This document shows positions 38,585 through 49,496 of a DNA stretch of 64,000 nt, piece by piece. Source of the stretch: VXYL01 sp963666465 (lineage in GTDB: Bacteria; Pseudomonadota; Gammaproteobacteria; Pseudomonadales; Azotimanducaceae); contig OY762824.1 in assembly GCA_963666465.1 (NCBI GenBank), positions 868,001 through 932,000 on the forward strand. The letters are read 5' to 3'. The notes below the pieces were generated by a model, which was not told the DNA's origin, did not search any database, and saw only the letters and a program-made list of their open reading frames with translations. Position numbers and translations under genes: made by a program. Positions within the stretch are counted from its first letter, which is position 1, and each line of letters opens with the position of its first letter.

Positions 38585-40479
38585 GCCGCGCTGCCGGACG
38601 CGTCCGCAGACAGCGCTCTGCTCGCATCCTGGAATTGCAGTTCGTGCAATGTGTGGTAGATGCCGCGACGGGCGATGAGTTCGTCGTGGGCGCCGAGCTC
38701 CGCCACCCGACCATGATGCAGCACCAGCACCCGGTCGCATTCCTGGATGGTCTGCAGGCGGTGGGCGATGACGATGGACGTGCGCCCCTCGGTAAGGCTG
38801 TGGATGGCATCTTGAATCAAGAGTTCCGTCGCCGTGTCGATGCTGGCGGTGGCCTCGTCCAGCACAAGAATCTGCGGCTTGCGCGCCAGCACCCGGGCGA
38901 ACGCCAGCAGTTGCCGCTGCCCCTGGGAGAGATTCTGGCCCCGCTCCGCAAGCCGTGTGTCGTAACCGTCGCGCAGTTCGCGGATGAAGCGGTCGGCATT
39001 GACCATCTGCGCGGCGCGGACGGCCGCATCGCGGGAAATGCCCGGGTCGTTCATGGTGATATTGTCGAGCACCGTGCCGGAAAAGATGTGGAAGTCTTGC
39101 AGCACGATGCCGAGGCGACGGCGGAGATCCGCACTGGCAATGCGGTTCACGTCCACGCCATCGAGAAAGACCATGCCATCGTCGAAATCATAGAACCGCG
39201 CCAGCAGCCGGATGAGCGTGCTCTTGCCGGAGCCGGTAGGCCCCACCACCGCCAGTTTCTCGCCGGGACGAATAACGAACGAGACGCCATGCAGCACCGG
39301 ATCGCCCATGGCATAGCGGAAATGCACGTCGCGGAACTCCACCTTCCCCTGCAGCCGCCCCGGCAGCGCAACCGGGCGCTCCGGCTCCTTCTGGCTCTCG
39401 TCCCAGTCGAGCGCCTGAAAGATGCGCTCCCCCGACGCCATCGACCGGAACAGCGTGTTGAACTGCTGCCCCAGGGCCACCACCGGCATCACCAGCATGT
39501 TGATGAGCTGCGTGAACAGCACCATCGAGCCGAGCGAAATCTCCTCCTGCACCACCTGACCGCCGCCGTACCACACCACCACCGCCGTGGCGATGCCGAT
39601 GAGGCTGTGGTTGAAGGCGTCATACGTCACCTCGAAGCCGATGGCACGGAACTCCTGGCGCCGATTGTCGCGGTTGAGCTCGCCGTATTGCTCTCGGTTC
39701 AGTTCCTGCCGTCCCGACAGCTGCACCACCTCCATGCCCACCAGATTCTCCTGCATGAACTGGTTGAGCGCCGAGACGGAGTTTCGTATGCGACGGAATA
39801 TGTCGCGCATGACGCGGCGAAACCAGTAGGTCGCAATGGCCGCAAGCGGCACCGCCAACAGCACGGCGCCGGTCAGTTCGCCGCTGATGTGCAGCAGCAG
39901 GAACAGCGCCAGCACGAACGGCACGAACTCCCCGGCGATCATGCCGAAGCCGGTGATGAGCGAGAACAGGTTCTCGATGTCGTTGGTGGCGCGGGTCATC
40001 ACCCGGCCAATGGCCACATGGTCGTAGAAGGAGGCTGGCTTGCGCTCCAGGCTCGCAAAGAGATCGAGCCGCAAGTCGCGCAAGGCCTTGAGCGCGCTGC
40101 TCACCAGCGTCAGGCGATGCGCCAGCATCAACACGCCGTTGCCGAGAATCAGGCCGAAGTAGAGCAGCCCCGCCACCATCAGGGGACTCAGGCCAAGCGC
40201 ATCGGCGGTGCCATAGGTGAAGTCGATCAGGCCGTAGTCGGGCAGGTCCGAACTCGCCGCATTCGGCACCAGCAGCGTGTCGATCACGACCCTTCCGGTG
40301 ACCACAGGCGTCAGCACCACCGTGGCGGAGGCGGCAACGACCAGCACGAGACTCACCAACACCGTGATGCGGTAGGGCCTCAGCCAGCCGAGCAGCCGCA
40401 TCAAAAGGCGGAAGTTGAGCGCCCGATGAGTGAGTTCGGCGTCAAAGGCCGCGTAGTCGGCAGCGGTCTTGGCGCTCAT
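38581..40479 (-). CDS. ABC exporter subunit (TMD-NBD), heterodimer partner 2
   Basis: 632 residues from the ATG at 40479. Six-helix exporter membrane domain, then an ATPase with GPTGSGKST, LSQGQRQLLAFARVL and ILVLDEATASID plus H-loop IAHR. The signature reads LSQGQ, typical of the MdlB-type subunit. Its start overlaps the stop of the upstream exporter gene (ATGA), and its stop overlaps the LptG start (ATGA). With the upstream gene it resembles the MdlA/MdlB heterodimeric exporter group, which handles multidrug, lipid or peptide substrates. Substrate unknown. Confidence 0.9.
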   Translation of the reverse strand: MSAKTAADYAAFDAELTHRALNFRLLMRLLGWLRPYRITVLVSLVLVVAASATVVLTPVVTGRVVIDTLLVPNAASSDLPDYGLIDFTYGTADALGLSPLMVAGLLYFGLILGNGVLMLAHRLTLVSSALKALRDLRLDLFASLERKPASFYDHVAIGRVMTRATNDIENLFSLITGFGMIAGEFVPFVLALFLLLHISGELTGAVLLAVPLAAIATYWFRRVMRDIFRRIRNSVSALNQFMQENLVGMEVVQLSGRQELNREQYGELNRDNRRQEFRAIGFEVTYDAFNHSLIGIATAVVVWYGGGQVVQEEISLGSMVLFTQLINMLVMPVVALGQQFNTLFRSMASGERIFQALDWDESQKEPERPVALPGRLQGKVEFRDVHFRYAMGDPVLHGVSFVIRPGEKLAVVGPTGSGKSTLIRLLARFYDFDDGMVFLDGVDVNRIASADLRRRLGIVLQDFHIFSGTVLDNITMNDPGISRDAAVRAAQMVNADRFIRELRDGYDTRLAERGQNLSQGQRQLLAFARVLARKPQILVLDEATASIDTATELLIQDAIHSLTEGRTSIVIAHRLQTIQECDRVLVLHHGRVAELGAHDELIARRGIYHTLHELQFQDASRALSADASGSAA

Positions 40480-42344
40480 GCCCCCTCCAACGCCATCTCG
40501 CCCTGCTCCAAGTCCTCGATCAGGCGTTGTCGTCGCTCCTGGGCTGCGTCCTGGTTGCTTTGCAGTCCTTCGAGGTCGGCGTAATGACCGCCCAAGGCCA
40601 GGAGTTCCTCGTGCGTCCCGGACTCGACGACTCGCCCCTCGTCGAGCACGAAGATGCGATCGGCGTGGCGCACGGTGGACACGCGATGCGATATGAGAAG
40701 GGTGGTGCGGCCCACGCGCAATCGCTTGAGGCCTCCCAGAATGCGCTCCTCCGTCTCCGTATCGACGCTCGAGAAGCAATCGTCCATGAGCAGGACGGGG
40801 GCTTCCCGGATCAGTCCCCGCGCCAGCGTCGAGCGCTGCTTCTGGCCACCGGACAACGTGATGCCACGCTCGCCCACCGCGGTCGTCAGGCCGTCGTGAA
40901 ACTCGCGGATGGCCTCGGAGAGGGAGGCCGCCTCGGCGGCGTTCCAGATCGGTTCGTCCTCTCGCGTGGGGTCGTCGTAGGTGAGGTTGGCGCGCAGCGT
41001 CTCCGAGAACAGGAACGGGTCCTGCGGCACCATCGTCGCGGTGGCACGCAGCCGGCTGATGGGGAAGTCGCACACGTCGTGGCCGTCAATGAACACCGTT
41101 CCGCGTGGCGTGTCCACCAGCCGCACGACGCTGCGCAGGAGCGTGGACTTGCCGGCGCCAACGCGGCCAAGAAAGGCCACCGTCTCGCCCGGCGCGATGT
41201 CGATGTCCACGTTTTCGAGCGCGAGGGCCTCGGCGTCCGGATGCGAATAGGAGAGATTGCGGAACGTGACCCGGCCGGCAATGCCGTCGGGGATGGTGTC
41301 GTTCGGGTTGTCGTCGATCTCCGGACGATGGTCCAGCACCTCGTAGATGCGCTGCGCCCCTGCCGCCGAGGCGGTGAACATGGCGAGCGACATGCCGATC
41401 ATCCGTACCGGCATGGTCACCATCATCATGTAGGCGAAGAACGCCACGAAAGTGCCCACCGTGATCTCGCCGGCAAGCGCCAGCGCGCCGCCGTACACCA
41501 TGATGATGACGGGCGAGACCGACGTGAGCAGCGGCATCACCAGATTCACCACCCCGTGGAAGCGGCTGGCGCGATACACCATGTGTGCATAGTGCGTGCT
41601 CACCTCGCCGAAGCGACGGATTTCCTGATCCTCCCGCGCCAGCGCCTGCACCGCCCGGATGCCGTTGAAGTTCTCCTGCGCGAAGGTGTTGACCGCCGCC
41701 ATCGCCTCTTGCTGATCGCGGTAGTACGGGAACATCCAGCGCGACATGACGAAGCCCAGCACAGCCACCAGCGGCAGCGGAATCACCACCCACGCGGCGA
41801 GCGCGGGGGAAAGGGAGATCATGAAGTAGAGCCCCACCACGATGGTGAAGACAAAGACGATGATGTTCACCGCACCCCAGGAGACCACCTGACGCACCAT
41901 GCGCACGTCGTTGATGGCGCGGGACATGAGGTCGCCGGTGGAGTAGCGATTGAAGAACATTGGCCCCTGGCGTTGGGTGTGGTCGAACAGTCGCTTGCGG
42001 AGGTCGTAGCAGACGGCGACGGATACCCGCTGCATCACGGCCCGGGACCACACGTGGACCACGAAGCGCCCCAGCACCAACCCCAGGATGGCCAGTGTCG
42101 GAACCGACAGCGCCGGCTCGACGTCGGGATCGGCAAGGCTGTCGAACACCATCTTGAGCAGCAGTGGCACCGCCGCCTCCAGCACCCGCCCAAGCAACAT
42201 GCCGACAAGCACGCTGCCGAGCACATGGCGATGACGCACGAGATAGGGAATCAGCCGCTTCAGATGGCCCAGATGCCGAAAGGAGGAGCGTTCACGCCGG
42301 AAAGTGGGCTGATAGCGACTCAAGTCCAGACGCTTGGCCTTCAC
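40476..42344 (-). CDS. ABC exporter subunit (TMD-NBD), heterodimer partner 1
   Basis: 622 residues from a GTG at 42344, which has GGGGCGGCGGA just upstream; in-frame starts at 42431 and 42470 exist and cannot be excluded. The membrane domain is followed by an ATPase with Walker A GRVGAGKST, signature LSGGQKQRSTLARGL, Walker B VLLMDDCFSSVD and H-loop ISHR. The Walker B ends in Asp-Asp where the catalytic Glu normally stands, so this ATP site is probably degenerate, as in many heterodimeric exporters (MdlA-like). It is the first gene of a three-gene coupled operon ending in lptG. Confidence 0.9.
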   Translation of the reverse strand: MKAKRLDLSRYQPTFRRERSSFRHLGHLKRLIPYLVRHRHVLGSVLVGMLLGRVLEAAVPLLLKMVFDSLADPDVEPALSVPTLAILGLVLGRFVVHVWSRAVMQRVSVAVCYDLRKRLFDHTQRQGPMFFNRYSTGDLMSRAINDVRMVRQVVSWGAVNIIVFVFTIVVGLYFMISLSPALAAWVVIPLPLVAVLGFVMSRWMFPYYRDQQEAMAAVNTFAQENFNGIRAVQALAREDQEIRRFGEVSTHYAHMVYRASRFHGVVNLVMPLLTSVSPVIIMVYGGALALAGEITVGTFVAFFAYMMMVTMPVRMIGMSLAMFTASAAGAQRIYEVLDHRPEIDDNPNDTIPDGIAGRVTFRNLSYSHPDAEALALENVDIDIAPGETVAFLGRVGAGKSTLLRSVVRLVDTPRGTVFIDGHDVCDFPISRLRATATMVPQDPFLFSETLRANLTYDDPTREDEPIWNAAEAASLSEAIREFHDGLTTAVGERGITLSGGQKQRSTLARGLIREAPVLLMDDCFSSVDTETEERILGGLKRLRVGRTTLLISHRVSTVRHADRIFVLDEGRVVESGTHEELLALGGHYADLEGLQSNQDAAQERRQRLIEDLEQGEMALEGA

Positions 42345-42642
42345 TCCGCCGCCCCGCTTGCCGAATGTCGCCCTGCGCGTGGAAATGATGAAACGCCGCC
42401 AACAAAACCTGCCACTATACCCGGTGACCATGCCACCTTCCCCGGGCAAGCCGAAGATCAACGCAAGCAACCCACCCGCTACGGTGCCTCAGAGAGCCCG
42501 CTCAAGACCCAACTGCACCCCGACAGCGGCAAGCAGCACACATGGAGGGCGAGACGCCTCTCCCTCCAGAGAGGCCGCGAACGGACTCCTCTCTCTTGAG
42601 GAAGCGTTGCGCCTTCCTGTCACTCTTCCGGAGGAGTCGAAG

Positions 42643-42668
42643 AAGCCGTCTTCGGCTTTTTCGGAGGG
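42643..42668. terminator. Possible intrinsic terminator
   Basis: Stem AAGCCG-tctt-CGGCTT followed by TTTC on the plus strand and by TTCTTC on the minus strand. It sits after the minus-strand lipoprotein gene. The 386 bp between 42345 and 42730 hold no gene I recognise, apart from a GGAGGG-type palindrome near 42543. Confidence 0.4.
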
Positions 42669-42730
42669 GTACGCGCCACCACCGCCCGATCAGGGTTCCC
42701 TCACTCACATCCCGATTCGCCGGCACGCGC

Positions 42731-43552
42731 TCATGGGCTGCCAAGGCGCGCGGCCAGCTCGTCGGCTCGCAGCATGGCTTGCTTGAGCGTGCGTAAGGGG
42801 CGGATCCAAGATGTCAGGCGACTCAGTTCTGCTGGCGAGCTCTCTGCGGCGCGGGTGGCGTCGGCGCGGTCGCGATAAATGCCGAGGAGCAGGACGTAGA
42901 ACAACCGGCCATCCAGCTCGACACGGGCGGCCGCGAGGCCCGGCACGCGGGCTTCGTTGACGAACCTTTCCACCGCCTCCGGTGATCCAAGCGCCATAAG
43001 CTGCACGGCGTAGAACTCATCCGGCAGATCGGTGAAGGCGACTTCCCGGTCCGGTCGATAGGCGAGACGGCGGTATTCGGGCAAGGCGGCGGTGTCACCT
43101 CCGGGTTCGGCACGCTGCATGGGCTCCGAATCCGGCTCTCGGTGCAGGCTCGCAAGGCTCGATGCGGATGGCCGTGAACGCCCTTGCCCGCTTCGTGACG
43201 ATGGCTCGCCGGTGGACTGCTCTGGCTCCTCCCGTACGAATGCATCATGAGCCCGCGACTCGCGAACACTGGCCGCCAACGCGCCCCGACCCTCGCCACC
43301 CCTCTCTCTTCCCCGTGCCCCCCAACCGGCTGGCGGCCGAGGCTGCACCACTGGCGGCAAGCGCGAAATGGCCTTGCCGTCCTCGTCCTCGACGCACTCC
43401 CACTCGACCCCAGTCGCCTCGCAGAACCACTCCACGGGCAGTGGTTCTCCTGGCCGATGGCCATGAGCGGTGGGCGACACGACGTCCGGAACCGGCCCGT
43501 TGCGACAGCCGAGCAGCGCCACCGCCAACCCAAGGCAAACGAGGCGCTTCAT
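42731..43552 (-). CDS. SPOR-domain lipoprotein
   Basis: 273 residues from the ATG at 43552. The N-terminus KRLVCLGLAVALLGC is a lipoprotein signal with the lipobox ending in Cys16. A Pro/Arg/Ser-rich linker of about 140 residues (disordered) follows. The C-terminal domain (FYAVQLMALGSPEAVERFVN, then GLAAARVELDGRLFYVLLLG and YRDRADATRAAE) is a SPOR fold, which binds denuded glycan strands at the division septum. It is probably outer-membrane anchored and takes part in cell division or peptidoglycan turnover. It stands alone on the minus strand. Confidence 0.82.
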   Translation of the reverse strand: MKRLVCLGLAVALLGCRNGPVPDVVSPTAHGHRPGEPLPVEWFCEATGVEWECVEDEDGKAISRLPPVVQPRPPAGWGARGRERGGEGRGALAASVRESRAHDAFVREEPEQSTGEPSSRSGQGRSRPSASSLASLHREPDSEPMQRAEPGGDTAALPEYRRLAYRPDREVAFTDLPDEFYAVQLMALGSPEAVERFVNEARVPGLAAARVELDGRLFYVLLLGIYRDRADATRAAESSPAELSRLTSWIRPLRTLKQAMLRADELAARLGSP

Positions 43553-43911
43553 GACGACGCAGAAAGTCGCAAGGAATCCCGTGAGCAAAGGCAGATCACC
43601 CATGCCGCGATGCAAGGGACGAAGTGTAAGCTCCCCTCGCCTTCGCCGCCATCCAAAGTCCTCTGCGGTCTTGGCCCATGATCATCGAACGCCGCGGCAC
43701 GCAGTTAGGGAACAGTTGGATGGCCTCCGACACGGGCACCATGACCACCCTGGCGGAGCGCCTCCTCCGCATCCACGTGGACCGCGCACAAGCTCAACGC
43801 CTTTCGCGCCGGAGATGTCCACGGCCTGTCCGCTGCCCTCGCCGAACTCGAGAACACGGACGCCGCCTGCGTCGGGTGGTCACCTTTCAGGGACCGCACA
43901 CCACCGCCGGA

Positions 43912-44026
43912 CTAGCGCCACAAGAACCGTTGCCTTTCGGCAACGCTTCCTGCCCCAGCCAGGCCATCCTGTCACCCTGTCGGCATTCGGCCAGCTTGCG
44001 CCGTCCGAAGTCCGACAGGCTGCCAG
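43912..44026 (+). repeat. Hairpin repeat family 2
   Basis: Starts with CTAG at 43912 and ends CCAG at 44026, with both family hairpins. It lies in the gap between the lipoprotein gene and thiG. Confidence 0.75.
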
Positions 44027-44057
44027 GCAGCAAAGCGCCGTGGAACGGCAGTCTCAT

Positions 44058-44483
44058 ATGTCTCGGGTCCGCCAGGCGCTTGCTTTCGTGGCGCCACTTG
44101 TGGGGGCGTTCGCTCTGTACAAAGTGGTGAGCGGGGGGGTCGGCGGCGTGGCCGTGGGCGGCCTACTGGCTGCGCTGCTTTTTGATCGCCATCTACGAAC
44201 ATGCCGCGCAGACGTGCCTGGCGCGAGCAACAGCGTAAGCGCCGCAGAGCCACAGACGGCGCTTCAGGGGGCGCGATCGTGGCGAGCGATGGACCACACG
44301 CCAACACCGAGGACTTCGTCAAAGGCATGGCCTCAATTCCGCGAACGCCGCCCGGCACAGCTCCGCGGCAAGGCGTTCGGCAAGAAACGCACTCTACTGG
44401 GCGGCCGCATCTGGAGAGGGTGTCTTGCCCTTCCAGAATGCGCAGCAAAACCGTTGGCCAAAGGACGCAGGAGTGCGCCTTGA
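44058..44483 (+). CDS. Small hydrophobic protein, doubtful
   Basis: 141-codon frame starting at an ATG right after a family 2 repeat. The first 45 residues include two possible membrane segments (ALAFVAPLVGAFALYKVV and GGVAVGGLLAALLF). The rest is Arg/Pro-rich and may not be coding. No domain recognised. It converges with thiG. Reported because the hydrophobic start is unlike the neighbouring noncoding DNA. Confidence 0.3.
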   Translation: MSRVRQALAFVAPLVGAFALYKVVSGGVGGVAVGGLLAALLFDRHLRTCRADVPGASNSVSAAEPQTALQGARSWRAMDHTPTPRTSSKAWPQFRERRPAQLRGKAFGKKRTLLGGRIWRGCLALPECAAKPLAKGRRSAP

Positions 44484-44533
44484 GCGGTGCCTGGAAGGCA
44501 AGATGCCCTCCCCCAGAGAAGGCCCTTGCTGGA

Positions 44534-45334
44534 TCAATCACCGCTTCGGTTGTGCCAAAACGGTGTGCCGACCACCGGCGTGGAAGGAGTGGCCGTCTCC
44601 GACTCCGGCATTGCGCCCGCCCGCGACGCGGTTCGACCTGCCTCCACCGCCAGGCCAAAGGCGCGTGCCATGGCCACGGGATCGTCGGCGCGAGCCACCG
44701 CGGTGTTGAGCAACACGCCGTCAAAGCCGAGTTCCATCGCCTGCGCCGCGTGCGATGGCAGGCCGACGCCGGCGTCCACCACCAGCAAAACATCCGGCAG
44801 GCGCGAACGCAAAGTCTCCAAGGCATAGGGATTCAGCAACCCCTTGCCGGTGCCGATGGGCGACCCCCAAGGCATCACCACCTCGCAGCCGAGGTCTCGC
44901 AGCCGCGAGCACACCACCAGATCGTCGGTGGCATAGGGGAACACCCTGAAGCCCCGCTCAAGCAACTGCCGGGTGGCGTCGATCAGTCCATAGGGGTCTG
45001 GCTGCAGGTTGTAGTCATCCCCGGTCACTTCCAGCTTGATCCAGTCGGTGGCGAAAATCTCCCGCGACATCTCGGCGAGGGTGACGGCCTCCGCCGCCGT
45101 GTGGCACCCCGCCGTGTTGGGCAGGATGCGCCGCCCCAAGCCCGCGATCCGATCCCAGATGGAGCCGCCGCCAAGTTGGCCAGGCGCCTGACGCCGCACC
45201 CCCACCGTGAGCACCTCGGCGCCGCTCGCCTCCACCGCCTCCGCCATCACTTTCGGCGACGGATAGCGTGCCGTGCCGAGGAACAGCCGGCTGTGCAGCG
45301 TCTCGCCGTACACGGGCCAAGGATCGGCGCTCAT
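44534..45334 (-). CDS. thiG: Thiazole synthase
   Basis: 266 residues from the ATG at 45334. ThiG makes the thiamine thiazole phosphate from deoxyxylulose phosphate, dehydroglycine and ThiS thiocarboxylate. Visible blocks: SRLFLGTARYPS, LTVGVRRQ, the Schiff-base lysine in WIKLEVTGDD, VMPWGSPIGTGKGLLNP and LLNTAVARADDPVAMARAF. It is the last gene of the thiC-thiO-thiS-thiG operon, with 1 bp between it and thiS, so it is under the TPP riboswitch. No thiE, thiD or thiF-like gene is in the window. Confidence 0.95.
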   Translation of the reverse strand: MSADPWPVYGETLHSRLFLGTARYPSPKVMAEAVEASGAEVLTVGVRRQAPGQLGGGSIWDRIAGLGRRILPNTAGCHTAAEAVTLAEMSREIFATDWIKLEVTGDDYNLQPDPYGLIDATRQLLERGFRVFPYATDDLVVCSRLRDLGCEVVMPWGSPIGTGKGLLNPYALETLRSRLPDVLLVVDAGVGLPSHAAQAMELGFDGVLLNTAVARADDPVAMARAFGLAVEAGRTASRAGAMPESETATPSTPVVGTPFWHNRSGD

Positions 45335-45335
45335 C

Positions 45336-45572
45336 TCATCCCCCTTGGATCGGTGCCACGATGTCGAGACGATCTCCCGCCTCGATCCTGCGCATCTGCC
45401 AGCCGTCGCGGGGAACGAAGGTCTCGTTGACTGCCACGGCAACCTCCTTGCCGCCGTAGCCGAGTGCATCGAGCACCCCCGCCAAGGAGAGTTCGTCCGA
45501 TGCTTCAAGGCCGTCCAGGCACGCCGGCTCGCCATTGACGCAGATGTGCATTTGCGCCGACACGGAACTCAT
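45336..45572 (-). CDS. thiS: Sulfur-carrier protein ThiS
   Basis: 78 residues ending in the essential Gly-Gly tail (IVAPIQGG), which is adenylated and thiocarboxylated to donate sulfur to ThiG. The VNGEPACLDG opening and the VAVNETFVPRDGW segment fit the beta-grasp ThiS family. The ATG at 45572 overlaps the thiO stop (ATGA). It is slightly long at the N-terminus (usual 65-67); an internal ATG at 45551 would give the typical length. Confidence 0.93.
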   Translation of the reverse strand: MSSVSAQMHICVNGEPACLDGLEASDELSLAGVLDALGYGGKEVAVAVNETFVPRDGWQMRRIEAGDRLDIVAPIQGG

Positions 45573-46630
45573 GCCCCTGCCGTCGCAGCGTGCATGGGCA
45601 GTCCTCTCCGCATTCGCGACCGGTCAACCCCGCCGGTGGAAGGCTCCGGTGCTCCGAGTTCCGCAAGCGCCGCCTCGACGATGGCCGGAGCGGCGAGAAA
45701 GCCGTGCCGATACAGCCCATTCACGCGCAGCACCCCCTGCCGCCAATAGACCCGAGGCACGTTGTCGTCGAACGCGGCCCTGAGGCCCGCATTGAGTTCG
45801 AGTATCTCCGCCTCGGCAAAGCCTGTGTGCAGCGAGAACGCGGCGGAGAGCAGTTCGAGCGCGCTGCGCACGGTGACGGGGCCGCGGCTCTCGCTCTCGA
45901 TCTGCGTGGCGCCAACGACATATTCGTCGCCGCCTCTGGGCGCGACATAGAGCTGGTAGCGTGGATGCATGAGCCGCACCGGGCGCCGCAACCTCACCTC
46001 CGGCGCCCTCAGCCGTGCAACCTCGCCCCGCACGCCTCTCAAGCCCGGCTCGCCAGCGTCCGCGCCACGACAATCCAAGACGCGATCGAAACGACGCAAT
46101 GCGTCGCCCTGCAATAGCTCCGCCTCGGCGTCAACGCCATACTCGATGTGCCCGCAGCGCGTCTCCAACGCCGCCAGCAAGGCGCGGTTGTCGATCCAGC
46201 CTTCTTCGGCCAGAAACAGGCCCCTATGGAACACGGGTGCGAGCTCCGCCTCCACTTGCTCGAGCCGATCACGATCCAGCCGTTGCGGCGCACAGGGGCT
46301 GCGGGCAAGGAGGATGCGCTCGAAGGCATCGAGCAGGGCCTCGTCGGACCGATGCGCAACCGCCACGGCACCCTCGAAGGCATGGGGCACGTCGAGTTCC
46401 TTGAGCCAACCAGGCCAGGCGGAAAGGCCCGTCCAGCCCATGCGGGCAACTTCCGGCTCGCTGTCCGGCAGTTCGCTCATGGGCGCGATCATGGCCGCGG
46501 CGATGTGTGCGGCACTGGCCGGCGCCGTGCGGGAAGCCCGTTCGTACAACGTCACGTCATGTCCGGCGCGGGCAAGCCGCCAGCCGACCAGGCACCCCAT
46601 CAGCCCGGCGCCAGCGATGCCGATGCGCAC
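45569..46630 (-). CDS. thiO: Glycine oxidase ThiO
   Basis: 353 residues from a GTG at 46630. N-terminal FAD-binding motif GIAGAGLMGCLVGWRLARAG and ATP-type E in TLYER; a substrate domain with LFLAEEGWIDNRALLAAL; C-terminal NAGLRAAFDDNVPRVYW and NGLYRHGFLAAPA. It oxidises glycine to the iminoacetate needed for thiazole formation in aerobes. It is located between thiC (23 bp upstream) and thiS (overlapping), which supports the assignment over other amino-acid oxidases. Confidence 0.92.
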   Translation of the reverse strand: MRIGIAGAGLMGCLVGWRLARAGHDVTLYERASRTAPASAAHIAAAMIAPMSELPDSEPEVARMGWTGLSAWPGWLKELDVPHAFEGAVAVAHRSDEALLDAFERILLARSPCAPQRLDRDRLEQVEAELAPVFHRGLFLAEEGWIDNRALLAALETRCGHIEYGVDAEAELLQGDALRRFDRVLDCRGADAGEPGLRGVRGEVARLRAPEVRLRRPVRLMHPRYQLYVAPRGGDEYVVGATQIESESRGPVTVRSALELLSAAFSLHTGFAEAEILELNAGLRAAFDDNVPRVYWRQGVLRVNGLYRHGFLAAPAIVEAALAELGAPEPSTGGVDRSRMRRGLPMHAATAGA

Positions 46631-46653
46631 AGTCGCCTTTCCTGCCGTCGTCG

Positions 46654-48534
<1,881 letters not shown>

Positions 48535-48599
48535 GGGCTCGCCCCTCCTCGCCTTCGGTTGTGCCGCTAGTGCCAGCGGCTTCGGGTCGGGGCGCATTG

Positions 48600-48697
48600 T
48601 TCCCTACGCCGGCGTTAACCGGATCAGGTTCAGCGGGTCCGCTCGACTGCCACCCCAAAGGGCATGGCAAGCGTCTCAGCCGGCAACGGCGCCCCGA
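48600..48697 (-). promoter_or_regulatory. TPP (THI-element) riboswitch
   Basis: Read on the minus strand, the leader contains GGGGCGCC, the pyrimidine-sensor word GCTGAGA (near 48677), a variable stem, and the conserved block CTGAACCTGATCCGG followed by TTAACGCCGGCGTAGGGA (48611-48640 region). This is the consensus thiamine pyrophosphate aptamer. It precedes thiC and controls the thiCOSG operon. Confidence 0.96.
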
Positions 48698-49073
48698 CAA
48701 CATCAACCGAGTGTACACGCGCAACACGGCCGGCAACAACCGCCTGCCGTGGTGGCATCGTCCACCCAACCGCAGCGAAGCCGTGCAAGTCCAAGATGCC
48801 CTTGTTCGACACGCACATCGTCTGACTGGCCCGCCCGGTCATCACCGAGTCCGGCATGCCTTCGCGGCGTTGGACCGAGCGGAACGCCTCGGCGCCAGTT
48901 GTTCACCGGATCACCCAAGCTCGCACCGAAGCACCGCAAGCAAGTGATCGCCGAAGAGGGATGGATCGGGTGCACGTCAGATTTGTGACGGATGAGTGAG
49001 GAGGCAGAGGGGGCGGGACATTGGCGCGGTTGTCTGACAGTATTATGGCTGTCAGTAGATGGAGGGATGTTCC

Positions 49074-49496
49074 ATGTCGACCACGCAGGCGCAGCAGGCA
49101 CTGAACGAACGACGCGAACACATCGTCCGGGAGTTGGCCGGGCTCGGTGATGTGCAATCCGGCTCGCTGGCAAAACGCTACCGCCGATGCGGCAAGCCCA
49201 CCTGCCATTGCGCCACGGACGGGGGTCCCGGCCACGGTCCGAGTTGGTCGTTGACGCGCCGCGTCGACGGCAAGACGGTGACGCGCATCATCGCGCCCGC
49301 GGACGTGCCGACGGTTCAGGCGCGCCTGGCCGAGTACCGGCGCCTGCGGGGGCTGGTGCGGGAACTGATCGAGGTCAGCGACCGGTTCTGGGAGACGACG
49401 ACGGGCGACGGGCGGAGGGAGCGCGGGCAAGCCGCGAAAAAGGGGGCTTCGCGGAAACCGTCGCGGCGGAGATCGGCGGCGAGGTCGAGCGGCTGA
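49074..49496 (+). CDS. ISKra4 accessory frame (DUF6788-like), start of frameshift product
   Basis: 140 residues from the ATG at 49074 (GGAGG 9-13 bases upstream). A small domain with GSLAKRYRRCGKPTCHCA, a zinc-binding-like CGKPxCxC pattern, GHGPSWSLTRRVDGKTVTR and a helical tail is the first frame found in front of many ISKra4-type transposases. At 49439-49445 it contains A AAG GGG, a canonical -1 slippery heptamer, in the right phase to shift ribosomes into the transposase frame. Role in transposition presumably DNA binding; not established by the sequence. Confidence 0.8.
   Translation: MSTTQAQQALNERREHIVRELAGLGDVQSGSLAKRYRRCGKPTCHCATDGGPGHGPSWSLTRRVDGKTVTRIIAPADVPTVQARLAEYRRLRGLVRELIEVSDRFWETTTGDGRRERGQAAKKGASRKPSRRRSAARSSG

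Noticed and set aside
44190..44483. C-terminal part of the small hydrophobic frame after 44058
   Set aside because: Arg/Pro-rich composition without domain features; likely noncoding read-through rather than true protein.
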